Origin: Spirodela intermedia
Lineage: Eukaryota; Streptophyta; Magnoliopsida; Alismatales; Araceae
Length of the DNA stretch: 64,000 nucleotides
Assembly (NCBI GenBank): GCA_902729315.2
Contig: LR746275.1
Coordinates: 2,140,501 to 2,204,500 of the forward strand
Reading direction: 5' to 3'
This document shows positions 1-12,500 of the stretch, piece by piece (the first letter of the stretch is position 1; each line of letters starts with the position of its first letter). The translations under genes and the position numbers were made by a program. The notes below the pieces were generated by a model. That model had not been told where the DNA came from, ran no database searches, and saw nothing but the letters and a program-made list of their open reading frames with translations.

Positions 1-967
1 TTGGATGATGGTACTTGCAACTGGCACCAAATTTGCAGGTCCCAGTCTTCATGAAATACTGAATCAAGAGGATGGCCCATGAAATAATTTAGTCAAAAAT
101 ATGAGGTTATTGATTTTTATTGACGATCACTTCATCTGCGCCCATGATCCAACAATATCCCAGCATATGACCAGGTGAACTCTACGAGTCAAAGACAAGA
201 AAAACATACCTGACATACTGATTGACCAACCCTTTCTGGATACTCCCCACCAAACATCGGAGCAGCCGGAGTTCCCTGAAGCCATTAAACGCTGCATTAC
301 CAAAAGCAGATAGAGGAAGCAAATATCTGCGATTTTGGAAACAGATATTAAGGTTTCTGCATTTTTGCAATGTCCTTTCCATTCCTAATCTTTATGTTCG
401 ACCTACAGATTTCAGGTTCGGAAAGGACTACTCACCGATTCTGATGATCTAAAAAGACTGTCACCGCCGGGGGGACGGAGCCCTATAAGGAGAGCACTTA
501 CTATTGCACGACTGCGTGGATGATTGTAGCGGCACTTGTCGCCATAGCCGCAAGATCCAGTGCGCATGTAGAAGTCACAGTCGCGCTCCCCGGGACGCTG
601 TGGGTACGCTGGCTCGCCGCCGCCTCCGCCGCCGCCGCCGCTGCCGCTGCCGCCACCCAATGACAATTGCCACAAGGGTTCTACTCAAATCCCAATAATT
701 CCATTAGAAATGCCCACGAAAAAACAAACCCCCAACTCTTGCTTCCTCCCTCCCCCGATTCCCATACGACATTGCAGCCGCCCATGGGGAAATATCACAG
801 AAATCAAAACAGAACTTGCAGTAAATCTGAAAAAAACACTACTTGAAACCAGGAACATGCAGCGGTAATTGCGGAACCAGATGGGAAAGAAAATGTAGGG
901 ACTAGAGTCGGTGACACAGTGCACCTTCAAGGCCAGTGCCGGGGTCGTCGCTGGGGGGGGCCTCCAT
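1..967 (-). CDS. CCCH-type zinc finger protein, C3H32-like (5' part, runs off window)
   Basis: Start and first four exons of a plant CCCH zinc-finger protein. Exons on the minus strand: 967-925, 683-502, 275-210, 58-1 (open at the edge). Phases agree (1, 0, 0). Exon 1 gives [14 protein letters not shown]; exon 2 gives a WQLSLGGG glycine-rich segment and the first finger, in which C-x8-C-x5-C-x3-H is readable ([20 protein letters not shown]). Exon 3 gives [12 protein letters not shown] and exon 4 starts the second finger ([16 protein letters not shown]). This order matches plant proteins with five CCCH fingers, whose members bind RNA or DNA in the nucleus; function here is inferred from the family. 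The WQLSL codon is preceded by TTG, not ATG, so the start must lie in the short upstream exon. The remaining fingers and the stop are outside the window. Confidence 0.87.
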
Positions 968-2206
968 TGGAGCGGCTTCCCTGGCGCTTCGAGGCAACAG
1001 AGGGTGTCCACTCACGAAGACTGGAATTGGGCGGCGGAGAGAGGCGATTCCCCCAGTGCGATCCCCCAAATTTGAAGGGAGATGGAGTGGGGGGCTCTGC
1101 CCACTCGCGATCGACTCCCCCCGTGTTCTACTGCTGTTCCTGCATCTGCCTCGCTTCAGTGGGTGGGAGGAGTAGAAGGGTTGGCGTGGGTGGTCTTGCC
1201 CGTCGTCGTAGTAGATTCCCCTGTTGGGTTCTCCCTCCCCCACCTTCCCGTTTTCAAAGCGCCGGCGTTTATGCAGAAGTGGAAAAAGAAGCTTCCTTTT
1301 AATACCCACCGTCAGAGAAGTCTTCCCAATTGAATAAAGGTCTCTTTTTATCCTCTTCCTGATTAATTTTAACTGATATGTACTAAATTTACTACTACTT
1401 AGTGTACTAACCTACTAAGTTTTTTATTGCTGATTTCATCCAAAATCAGGAGAATCTTCTTTGTATACTGTCTACTCTGTACTCTCATCTTGCACACGAG
1501 CTCAATGTTCTCTCAAGCGTTCTATTTTAAATTACCCCCCATAAATACCCAGAACGACTCTTCTACCCAATCCCAAAAAAAGCGCGTTTCTGTGGCCTCC
1601 AACACTCTCTCTCTCTCTCTCTCTCTCCCCCCTACCCGTGTTGAGTCCACCATTTTGGACCGTCCGATCCCCCTCTTTTGGGAGAGGAGGAACCCTCGAT
1701 CCAGTGGACCTATCGATCTCATTCTACTAAATGAGGCTCTAATGAGGTAGAATTAATGAAGCGTACGATTTCCTGGGGGTGTATCTATAAAAATAGTTCA
1801 GGTGCACCCGGCCCTGTGGACCCGCGAATCCTGGGCCGTACGATGGTAGAGGTCCCCGTGATGCACAGTGGGCCCCAGCACTGCGGATTCTTCAGATCTT
1901 TTGCCGCTCCAAGAAGCAGGAGAAAAAGTGTCGGCAGGAAGGGGACCACTCCCCCCTTTCGACACGTGGAAACTAAACAAAGGCTCCTCCCGGACGGATG
2001 CCGACAGTGGCGTGGGATTCAAGAAGCCACGAGTGGCGCAGAGACACGTTGATGGGTTGAGGGCCGAACCCTTAATGGGCCGGCCCGTTTGGGGCTCTGG
2101 GCCTGTCGCCGCCATTTTTGACTCTGTCAGGCGTGTGGGGCCCGCATGAATTAGGTCGGGGTGGCTGGTGGTTTCGGGTATTAGCCACAGCTCGTATTCA
2201 TTCAGT
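968..2206. other. Gene-free GC-rich interval upstream of the CCCH gene
   Basis: No convincing coding sequence. The first ~350 bases are probably the CCCH 5' leader and core promoter. Open frames here show no family features. It holds a short CT run (about 1605-1627), a G-box/ABRE-like ACACGTGG (1962-1969) and several TGGGCC-type motifs (for example 2076-2081, near the palindromic GGGCCGGCCC), all common in plant promoters. A promoter role for the CCCH gene is inferred from position only. Confidence 0.5.
1962..1969. promoter_or_regulatory. G-box/ABRE-like element
   Basis: ACACGTGG with a perfect CACGTG core, about 1 kb upstream of the CCCH start codon on the minus strand. bZIP and bHLH factors bind this core in plants. 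Distance makes its relevance uncertain. Confidence 0.35.
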
Positions 2207-3137
2207 CATTACATCTGACGCGTTCAATACAGAGTACTGCTGAATTTCTTTGCATAAAAGCCAAATAATCATCCACTTGACAGCGGCCTGACAGGGTACT
2301 TCCAAAAGAAGGAAAAAAAACATTTTATTTTCTATTTCCGATTTGGGAAATGATTATTTGTTAATTCCCATCGACAAAATAAGAGGATGGTGTAAGAACA
2401 TTGCTGACCTTCCGGGTAATCTTCACCCCTCGCATACATCCATCAGACCATTTTCAACACAGAATATTGCTGACCTTCCTTACATAAAAGCCAAATAATC
2501 ATCCCTCTGACAGTGGTCCGACTGGGCATTTCCAAAAGGAGGAAAAAAAAAGCTTTTTTTTCTGATTTCCGATTTGGGAAATGATAATCCGTTAATTTCA
2601 TCGACAAAATATCAGGATATTCTAAGAACATTCTCCAGGAAATCTCTATCACAATCTTCACTCCTCCCATTCATCTATCAAACCATTTTCAATACAGAAT
2701 ATTGCTGAATTACATAAAAACCAAATATTCATCCCTCTGACAGTGGCCCTCCTGACAGGGGACTTCCAAAAGGAGGGAAAAAAAAAAAAATCTGATTTCC
2801 GATTTGGGAAATGATAATTTGTTAATTCCATCTACAAAATAAAATGATGTTTCTAAGAACATTCTTCAGGTAATCACCCCTCCCATTCATCCATCAGACC
2901 ATTTTCAACACAGAATACTACTGAATTTCTTTGCATAAAAACCAAATAAGAGTACCTTTGAACAGTGGTCTGACAGGGTATTTCCAAAACGAGGAAAAAA
3001 AACCTTTTTTTTCTGATTTCCGATTTGGGAAATGATAATTTGTTAATTCCATCGACAAAATAAGAGGATATTCTAAGAACGTTCTCCAGGAAATCTCTAC
3101 CTTAATCTTCACCCCTCAAATTCAACCATCAGACCAT
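2207..3137. repeat. Tandem array, four ~216-235 bp units
   Basis: Four head-to-tail copies are visible. Anchoring on the phrase CAGACCATTTTCAA and its variants gives unit starts near 2215, 2444, 2679 and 2895, with a broken fifth start near 3130 (spacings 229, 235, 216, 235). Each unit has, in order, ACAGAATATTGCTGAATT, a CAAATAATCATCC stretch, GACAGTGG, a CTTCCAAAAGGAGG segment followed by an A run, TCCGATTTGGGAAATGATAA, and ATCGACAAAATAAGAGGAT. Copies differ by substitutions and small indels, so the array is not recent. No coding potential is conserved between copies. It could be a small satellite block or serial duplication of a non-autonomous element. Confidence 0.9.
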
Positions 3138-3699
3138 TTTCACATCTCATATCAACCCTCTACAGAAGCCCTAGTGATGGCCAGCCAGGAGCCTTAAAAC
3201 AGTAAAGCAAGACTTTCTCTTCCTCAATCGTAGTCAAAGTTCAGAGAATCCTAAAGATTCGTTGCCAAAAAGGTAGAGGAGAGTCGGAGTCATCGACATG
3301 GTGAGAGGGCAATGTTTTTGAAGATATTAGAGAAAGGTGTATTCAGATTATAGAAGGAATTTTCAGGCTGGCCAATTAGAGGGAAAGTAGGACATCTCAA
3401 GAACAATCTACATGCTTTCAATTTGCACCAAAAGTGTTGCGTTTGGCACAAACATGGGCAAAAACTAAGTGGGTGGCGCATGGTGACATCGGCATTGAAG
3501 AAAAAAACCAGGGAAGAATTTAAATATTTATATATAAAAAATAAAATCCACCACTAGTCTCCATCCTCGACGCCTATGGCCAGTGGTTAACCATCTTTCC
3601 TCCTGTGTGGGACTTCCCTTCCTAAGATTGAATCCGTTGTTCCAATTCTAGAGATTTGAACCTCTAAGGCTTCACCCTTTTCAGGCAGGTCTCAGTTCT
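3138..3699. other. Interval 3' of the unnamed minus-strand gene, with a possible SINE
   Basis: Probably the 3' UTR and downstream flank of the gene ending at 3700 on the minus strand. No gene seen. A TGGCCAGTGGTTA stretch (3577-3589) followed 36 bases later by AGATTGAATCC (3625-3635) resembles pol III A and B boxes and may be a tRNA-derived SINE fragment. Confidence 0.4.
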
Positions 3700-6600
3700 T
3701 CACTGCCTGAAGAGAAAAACGTCATCAAGATAAACCCCACACCAAGGAGAGAAGATAGAGATGGAGGGGGATACCTTCTTCTTTCTCTTCCGCTTCCTCC
3801 TCTCTGGCGCATCTTGCTTCTCAAGCTTCTTATTCTTATTCAGATTTCCTGTCTCTGGCACACCCTGCATCTCAAGGTTCTTCTTCTTATTCTTATTCTG
3901 CTTCTTCTTCTTCTTCTTGTCCGGATTTCCGGGATCTAGTTCCTACAGACCCACTTACTTTTTCAGCAAAATGTAGAAGAAGAGGGCACCCGCAGAGAGT
4001 AGATATTGGTGATGGGAGAGTGAGCAACCAACGCACCTCAGTGGAGCCATCGTCAAAGGAGGCAACATGCCGGATCATTCTTCCAGCGGTGGTTGAAGAA
4101 CCACCTGACAAAGAAAAGGAGGTAAATAAATGATAATTTTTTCTCTAGGTTAACATTTTTCTCGACATAATCAAGGCTTAAAAACATCAATTTTAATAGA
4201 AAATAATAAAATATAAAAACTAAACGCTATAAAGTGATTTCACCATGCGCATGCTACCTATTGAACACAAAGGAAGACGCCACTGGCAATCCCCTATGTC
4301 TGACACATCACCCCCAATATGAGTTTTTTTTTTTTTTCCCTGTGTTTATGGCACTGTATACAAGATCCCAGACTCATCTAGTAACCCAATTATGATCAGC
4401 ATTATTTATTAGCCCTAATGCAAACAAATTAAGTTACAATATTTTTCCTTAGATGATAGAGAATTTTCTGAATATGCCTCTTGGGTAAAGATGCATACTA
4501 ACCCTCTTGAATGCACACATGATTATATGCTACTGTGAGAAAATTTTACATATATACTTATTGTCACCTCCCATAGCCCAATATATGTGCATAAAAGTAC
4601 CATATGTGGTTGAGCAATGCAGGTGCGCATCACAGACGCAGCTAATGCATGCAAAAGCTGAGTGTGCTTCTGATAGGCCAAAAGTAAACGTTTACGAGGA
4701 AACCATTCCACAGCCAATAACCAAAAACACTTCTTTCGCTACAGTCAACAAAGTGACTGTAATGAAAGGGGCAAGAAGGTCATGTAATCGTTGATATTCA
4801 CATTCGTTAGAGATTTCGGATATAAAACCAGTTATGAGAACAATTGCAACAGCCGTCAGAACTCTGGTTTACAGACATGTTTTGTTGGATAAGGTGGGAG
4901 GGCCTACAACACATTAAAGTAATTTCCCCGTTCATGTTGAGTGACAGTGGCTGAGAAACTTATGGTGCTCGCTGAAGAAACCTTAAGTATCAGTGAAAGA
5001 GCAATGTAACATTCACAAATGAACTACGTCAGGTGCAGATAAGCGATGAATTTGTAACAGGAAAAAGTTGGCCATAATTTCACTAAAAAATTCAAATTGA
5101 GAAGCCTTATACACCCTTTTCCCCTCCACCATTAATCAGAATTCAGAACCTCAACTGAATGGAACAATTTTAAAACTCTTTGGATAATAATACAGATGAC
5201 GGTATCATTAGTCTCTGAAAAGATGTAAATTAGTGCTATTCAATCAAGAAAACAGATGCTCCGCGATAAATATTTCAGCAGCTCAATAACTCGATTATTA
5301 TCAAGTAGTTTGGGGTCATACATGCCCCCTCTCTGGAATCATATAATTTCTACCCGTGGGAATTGTATCCAATACCTATATTCTGGTCTAGAGAGAAAAT
5401 ATATCTGAAGTCCAGTTTAATAAATTAGTTTTGTGAAGTCATTATCAAGATAGACAATATTCAATGATTGTCTCTTTACATCACGTTATGGTGATGGAAA
5501 ACCAACAATGAATGTTCAAACAGAAACCCTACCACTTTTGATCTAAATACACCTATAAGTGATAGTAATGGCTCCAACCGTGTTTGGAGCCAACATTCCC
5601 AACGATTGATTCAATTAAATTTTCAATCCCATATGAGAATACATGCGCATCTATTGAATTCAGCTCAAATCTGGAGGGGAGAGTTAGAGTGGCAATGCTT
5701 GGCGACAGAAATGTCAGTTTCCTGTTGATGGTGGCGGGCAAAGACTGTGAAGAGAACGTGAGATTCTTACTCGAGGTTTTTCTTCTTCTTCTTCTTCTTC
5801 TTTGTTGGGGGAGGGTTTGTAATTTTATATGCTCACAATAGATAAGCTAGGAAAAAAAGCATAGCGACTTGGCAAAGGCCCTTTTTGCCCAAAATTACAA
5901 TGGAAATTGCGAACTACAGACATCTAGAACATTGATCAGGTCATTTCCTCATTAGATCAGACAAATTCTATTAAACAATAGTGATGAACAGTTCAAACGT
6001 TCCCAAATTGAAGTAAACAGCAAGCATTCCTTGTTCTAAAAGACAGTAAAACACAATCATGGATAACATAGTTCTCAAAACCAACTTAAAGCAAATCATA
6101 GATTGATTTATGTGACTGAGAGAGACATAATATCGAAATAAATAATGGGCAGTAGATGATATTACGGCATCAAGCTATGAGATGAGGCATTACTTATTCC
6201 CTAGGTACGTAGGTAATAACTATTGTAGGTAACTTATTCGATATTTACTGATATCCTTTGTTTAGATATTTACAACTTTTCATGAAGAAGATAGATTATA
6301 TGAATTGAAGGCTTAACAACAGTGCGTCAACATCTAGCTTTGACTACAAAGTTGTCAAGGGAGACAACAACACCTGTCGGAAATACCCCACCAAAAAACA
6401 GGGAGAAGGAACAATTGGTTTAGGTTTTTTTTCTTTGGAACAAACAGAAGGTAGAGGCATAAATGGCACCAATCCATTCCCAAAAACTCCGATTCCACCA
6501 TTTCTGTGCTGCAAGTTCTATCGTTATCAAGCAAGGGAAGGGTCCGCAATCAGTGGAATGTTTGCCTTTGGTCGCTGGGTAAACAAGACGATTAAAGAGG

Positions 6601-7241
6601 GAAAGAAAAAAAAAAGGCAAAACGATTTCCTTTTCATTCGCCACAACTAATCTAAATGGTAGGAAAGCCTTACAGAGACTATGCCATTGCACATAAGAGA
6701 GTTTCTGTTCAGTAAGGTAGACTATATCAAAACCAAATGAAAAAAATAAAGAGAAATTAAAGCGGAGAAGCCCAAGGAAACTTACTAGCCTTCACAGTTT
6801 CCTTGGCATTCTTCACTGCGAGTTCTAGAACATTGGGATCTATGGAATCCAATCCACCAGGCTGCTGGAGCTTCCTCTCAAGAAACTTTGCTAAAGCTGC
6901 AGCCTTGTTTGTGGTAAGTGGTCCTCCAGGGTGAGCCAACCTTCTCAAAATATTGAAGGAAATAAACAATAACTCTGCATAATTATTCTCACTCTGGATG
7001 AAATAATAAGAGAAAGGCAATTACAACCCACGAGAGATGTATGACTGCACGCAAGACAAAGAACATCGCTACAGAGAGAGGGAGATGGAGGAGAAGGGAT
7101 CTACCTGGGTTGGGGCCGAGAAGATGAAGATGAAGATGGGCGGTTGGAGATCGCGAGAGGAGCGAACTTGCTGCCGCGCAACGCCCGCCGTTCCTCCTCG
7201 TTAAGCTCCGAGGAATTCCCATCTCCTGCTTCGCCCTTCAT
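3700..7241 (-). CDS. Conserved-looking plant protein of unknown function (200 aa, four exons)
   Basis: Exons on the minus strand: 7241-7105, 6940-6786 (acceptor may be 6943), 4104-4037, 3942-3700. Phases close (2, 1, 0) to 200 codons plus TGA. The protein has an acidic, serine-rich N terminus with EERRALRGSKFAPL, a compact core at about residues 46-97 (LAHPGGPLTTNKAAALAKFL, then DSIDPNVLELAVKNAKETV), an IRHVASFDDG motif near residue 110 and a very lysine/arginine-rich tail (KKKKKKQNKNKKK, ERRKRKRKK) that looks like a nuclear localisation signal. No enzyme, membrane or signal sequence is visible. I do not recognise the family. Intron 2 is long (4105-6785). An upstream in-frame ATG exists at 7310; 7241 is preferred because the protein looks natural from MKGEAGDG onward. 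It is divergent from the CW gene. Confidence 0.75.
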
Positions 7242-8795
7242 CTCTGTCCTTTTCGCTCTACTTTCCCAGCTCCGGGCAGAGAGGACGAGAAGAAGGCGGT
7301 TGGAATACATTTCTAGAATGGATTCACAACGACCAAAATGACTTTTGACCTGGAAAGAGTCCTTGGGTCCTCTGGTCTACTCTTTCGGGCTTCAGAGAAA
7401 GAAAAACATTGACTCAGAATCTATCGTTGGAATCCATTTTCCGAAAATCATTCTCAGAATACGCCAAAAATGGCTGCCAGGTCTGCCATGGAAATCATAG
7501 AATATTTAATAATTACCAAAACAAACTGACGTCATGTATCAAAAAGCTTAAATATTAATAATACAAAATATTTGTTCGACTGTTAGTGGGCCTTAAATCA
7601 AAAAGAACAATAGGCCCACAACATGTTCTTGTTTTACTCTCTCTCTCTCTCTCTCTCTTTCATGGAAATAAATTATTGGATATTATTCTAACTTTATATA
7701 TATTTAAAGGACTATAAAACGAACTTAATAGAATACATTATTAATGCCCCACTCTTACCCAAGTGCTGAGATCTTTCACAAGATTCATAAGGCTATCCCA
7801 ATAACCTCATTTTATAACAGCCATGAACTTATTTGAATGCTACCAATCTAGTATCATATCACATCAGTTGACTTCTGGAATTCCATCTGCTTTGAACCTA
7901 ACAAAAACATCCAAGGGTAAAAAGGCCATTTCACATGATATAATCACTAATGCTATCACTTAAAAATGCTACAAATAGTATTTGCCTTGTTCTGCTTGTG
8001 GCATATTGCCCAAAACACATTGAAATATCCATTTTCAAATATTATTATCATCAATATATAAGTTGTATACTAAATGAATATCATCATCAAGGTTGTTAAT
8101 TGCCACCTATCAATTGCTCTACTTATTGTTCATTTCATCATTTTTCTCCCTTTTATTTGATCCTAAAAAGAATGGAAATAAATCAATAAATATGAGAATA
8201 TTAATACTATATTGTGGACTTTATTTTGTTTAATTATTTTGAGTGGGCAGAAGTGGGGTGATATGAGAGAGAGAGAGAGAGAGAGGGTTTTAGTAGGAAT
8301 ACTTTTGCAGTTATCTTATCCAGTCTTCATCTCCTTCCCTTCTGTCAAGTGGATCCGGAGTCCTGTTGCCATCAGACGGTTGAGACGGCGTTGGGTCCGA
8401 ATGGGGCCCATCGCCTCGATTGGACAGCCGAGATTGCCCCGATGGCGGTCGATTCGGCGTGGACTATGTCCACGTCGATCCTGGCTGATTCGCGTCGACG
8501 TCAGCAGCCCCCAGAACACGTGGACGTAGCTTTTCCACGGGGTAATCTTTTCTCTGAATGAGTGGTGGGGCCCATTTGGTACGGCCCCGCATGGTTGTTC
8601 AACGACCCGACCAGACCAGACCAGACCAGCCGCCGGCCCAGCCCATAGACACGGGCTGCGCCGCCGCCAATCTGGAACCACCAGATCCACTGGATGGACG
8701 GTGAAGATCGAGACGATGAGTCCCCCCTCTATCTCTCTCTCTCTCATCTCCGTCTTGTCTGATGCGCTCCGCTGGTCTCAGGCAACGCATGTCCA

Positions 8796-8837
<42 letters not shown>

Positions 8838-9503
8838 TAGAGAGAGAAACTGGACGGCTTTAGACAGGAAAGTATGGGAGAGTGGCGGAGGGTTGTTTAA
8901 TGGCGGTAAAAATTGAAACAGGGATCTCTCTCTCTCTCTCTATCTTTCTCTCTCTATCTCTTCAGGGGTTGCTTGTCTTCACAGGAGAGATCAATGAGGG
9001 GCCGTCAACTGTGCGCAAGCACCGAGAAGATGAGAAAAGGGGAGGAAATGGGAAAATAAGATAAAAAACAGGAGACCATTTTTTGTTTTTTTTTGAGTTT
9101 TCATTTCAGGTTTCTGTTCTCCTTCCTGCGGAGGCGAGGGGGCAGGACGCAGAAATCCTTTTTGTGGAGGAGAGTGGAGCAGGGAATCAATCCATCTCCG
9201 CGGAGATCGATTTTGGTAGGCCGCCTGCGGGAATCATCGCAGCGGCTGCCGGGATTGGCGGAGCTTGGGAGAATTGAGGCGATCGATCATCCGATCGTGT
9301 TGGGTGATCAGGGGGGGATTCGAGCCCGTGCAGCCGATCGACGCCGGGGAGGTCCTCGGGCTGGTAGAGGGACGGAGGATTGAAAGGCGTGGCCTTCTGA
9401 TTAATCGAGCTAATTGGGGGGGAGTCGATGCTGGTGCGGTGAAGGTGGGAAGGAGGTGGCGGAGGAGAGGAACGGGTTGGGTGGCGGATAGAGTATCCTG
9501 TGG
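7242..9503. promoter_or_regulatory. Intergenic region between divergent genes (unnamed gene and CW gene)
   Basis: This 2.26-kb head-to-head interval must hold both promoters. The left part (7340-8250) is AT-rich with no gene seen. The right part is GC-rich and holds CT/GA microsatellites (7637-7659, 8266-8285, 8799-8834, 8925-8960), a CACGTG core (8517-8522) and TGGGGCCCA (8566-8574). The stretch from about 8740 to 9503 is likely CW-gene leader. Open frames here are low-complexity or antisense reads. Confidence 0.5.
8799..8834. repeat. (CT)n microsatellite
   Basis: About 36 bases of pure TC/CT dinucleotide, followed by a short GAGAGAG that could pair with it. A second, imperfect CT tract follows at 8925-8960. 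Both lie in the probable leader or proximal promoter of the CW gene. Confidence 0.9.
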
Positions 9504-12500
9504 ATGCTGTCCATAGGTTCTGAGGACGATGGGAGAAGGACGTTAGGGTTAGGTCCACGATACAGTGGTCAGGGAGGGATGGAGGAAAACGAGCTTGAAG
9601 AAGGCGAAGCCATCTCCAGCTTGGAGTATGACGCCATCGTCGACCCAGATGTCTCCCTTTCCTACATTGTAAGATTGCCTGCTGCCTCCCTCATCAATCG
9701 CCTGTTTCTTTTCATGATTGTTCCTACTATTTTTCGGATATTGTTTTAAATCCTGAGGCATTATTCGATCATAACTCTGGGTGCCTGTGTCCTTTTCTTG
9801 TTTATAATTTAGTCTTACAAAAAGAGGGCAGGGATTTGGAATTGAGGAAGGGGTTGCCTGATTCTGAGTCGGGGAAATTCTCTTCCTGGAAACTTTCTAT
9901 AATTCATCTTGATTTTCTCACAAGCTACGATATTTCTGAGATTGCATTGTGCACTCAATGCCCAATAATTTTGTTTCCTGTGCTATCATTGTCTTACCGC
10001 ACAGTGTCAGCAGAATCTGAATTAAATTGCTTTCAGGATGAGAAGATCCAAGTGGTACTGGGGCATTTCCAAAAGGTCTTTGACGGTGAAGTTTCTCCAG
10101 AGAACTCTGGTAAGATTAGCTCCACAGACCACTCTCCATCAGAAACCTTGAATCTTCACCGGGAAATGATTTCAGACTGAGGAAATTTCCTTGTTCAATA
10201 GGAGCAAAGTTGGGTGAATATGGCTCATTCCTGCCGGTTTATCTGCGCTTGCCGTCTGTTTGGTCTCAACCTAGGGTTCCGGGAAAGGTAACGGAGCGTA
10301 ATACATCAACATCTGTCCACAACCCACCTACAGAGGTATTTGGTTTATTCCGTTCTTTTTTATCATCTTTTATTTTTTTTTGGAGAATGAGATGCTTGCT
10401 TCTATTGTTTATATTACCTGTGAGTTTTTTTTTTGTGACCCCTCTAATACTATTTGTGGCCTATGTTCCAGAACACAGCAGCTTCAATAAGTCCATCAGT
10501 TCCTTCAGGAAATAATTCGGTTCCAGTTCCAAAGCATCTGGATGATACAAAGAGAAATAAGACTTGCACAAGTGCGCACAATGTAGAGGAATTGACTCCC
10601 CAAAATGGTTCGACTAATAAATCTCATAATAAAGGCAAAGAAAATAATTTGCTGAAGGTTCGCATCAAAGTGGGGTCTGGCAATGTCCTGCTGAGGCCCC
10701 TAGCTGCAATTTACAGTGACATGGGCCTGGACTATTCTCCATCTTCGTCACCAGAAGATAGCCCTGGTATAAGTGGAGGGATTTCCCTGGGCAATTCCCC
10801 TGGTGATTCTCCAATGGCTGCTTTCCAGGTCAGTGCCCAATCATCTCTCTTCACTGAATGATGTTTTGTTGGATTTAGTACATCCTTGTGTCGATCATCT
10901 CTCTTGATGTTTTCTTTCATGTTATGGAACAGATTATGACTTGCTTCCCAGTTTCCGATGGATATGTCCTTTCACCTCTCCCTGAGAGCATGTTGCACTT
11001 GATGGAAAATGAAAGCTTATACTTGAAGAGCCAGAAATCGGGCACTTCTGCTTTTGGCGTGGAAGTCTTGAAGAGTGATCATTTACCTGCAAATGGAAAA
11101 ATATCGTTCAGAAAAAAGGTCAAAAACGTCAAAGATAAAATGACGTCCTCAGATCTCACTAATTCAAACCGCAGAGGAAATCTGAGGACCAAGGCTGATG
11201 TTGACATCCCAGTGGGTCGGGCACTTGTCTCCGATGCCTTATGCACTCCAACACGATCCAATTCTCATGTTTCGTATGAGAAATCAGAGAGAATAATACA
11301 GGAAGTGACAGGGGAGGATGCTGGCAGGATACGTGAACCCAAGAATGCTTTCAGCAAGGACAAAACATTTTTGCCTTATTTATCAGATGATGAACTATTG
11401 GAGGTTGTGGCCAGTTCGGACGCTAGAAAGTTTGGTGAGGTAGGAGATGACTCCGTTCAGCCGAAGGGGAAGCTGAGCTCTAAAACACGTTCCACGGACA
11501 GGACGTGGGAAGAAGACAAATTGAATGACCATAAAGTTGCTCAATGTAGTCCATACATCAAAGGCGCAGGAAGTTCAGGGAAAAACTGTGTTGCAATTAA
11601 TTCTTCCAATGAGAAACTGAAGGTAGTGAAGGATGGCATCGCTGATCCCTCAGCACCTGACAAATTGATACCTCTACAACATTCTAGTTTGAACGAAGAT
11701 GGTGAAATTAACTTTGAAGAATCAGGAACGAAGAGAAGATCAAAGGGATGTGAAATCAATGATGCGAGGCATACTGAGAATCCAAAGGAGAGCGTTGAAG
11801 CTTTGTCTTCTGCAGAAAAAAAGAAAAGGACACAGTCTAAAAGAGATCATTCTCTGGAAAAACAAAATGCGGTGAAATCCCTCAAGGAGTTGAGTAAAAG
11901 CGTTCGTAAAGAACTCCATAGGGATTCACCGAGTGAATCGAAAGCTGCAAAAATCGGATGCAGAACTGATTCAACAGAATCTCCATTCAGAGAAAAGGTG
12001 AAGGCAAATGAAAAGGATTATTCTGGATTTTCTGAGAAGTCAAATGAGAGTCAGAGTGCTAAGAAAGCAGAATGTCCTCCACAGTCTGAAACACACGGAA
12101 AGGACTCAGAAATCGTGCAATTGATGGTCAATGGCCCAACTACGAGTGCAGCTGCAGCACCTTCGTCTCATGTCGTTATTGAGGACAATTGGGTTTTGTG
12201 TGACAAGTGTCAGAAATGGCGCTTGTTGCCTTATGGGACAGACCCTACTCAACTTCCTAGGAAATGGCTCTGCACAATGCTTAATTGGCTGTATGTCCTT
12301 CTTATCTTTCACTGAAAGATTTATTTTTATGGCACACACTGTTTATAAATATTAACTTGCATGAAACATGCAACTTAACAATGAGTATGAAGATCAAGAG
12401 TTCAACAATTATGCTCAAGTATTCTTCAACCTTATCCTGTTTGCATGAATATATTTCGCGATTTAATATTTAGTTCTTTCCCTGTGCTCAATTTTTCCAG

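Noticed and set aside
902-1309. 135-codon open frame on the minus strand around the CCCH first exon
   Set aside because: Only its last part (967-925) fits a CCCH start exon. The upstream part has no family features and is more likely 5' leader.
5553-5841. Open frames on both strands inside intron 2 of the unnamed gene
   Set aside because: Considered as an extra exon, but exons 2 and 3 join in phase without it and no family motif is visible.
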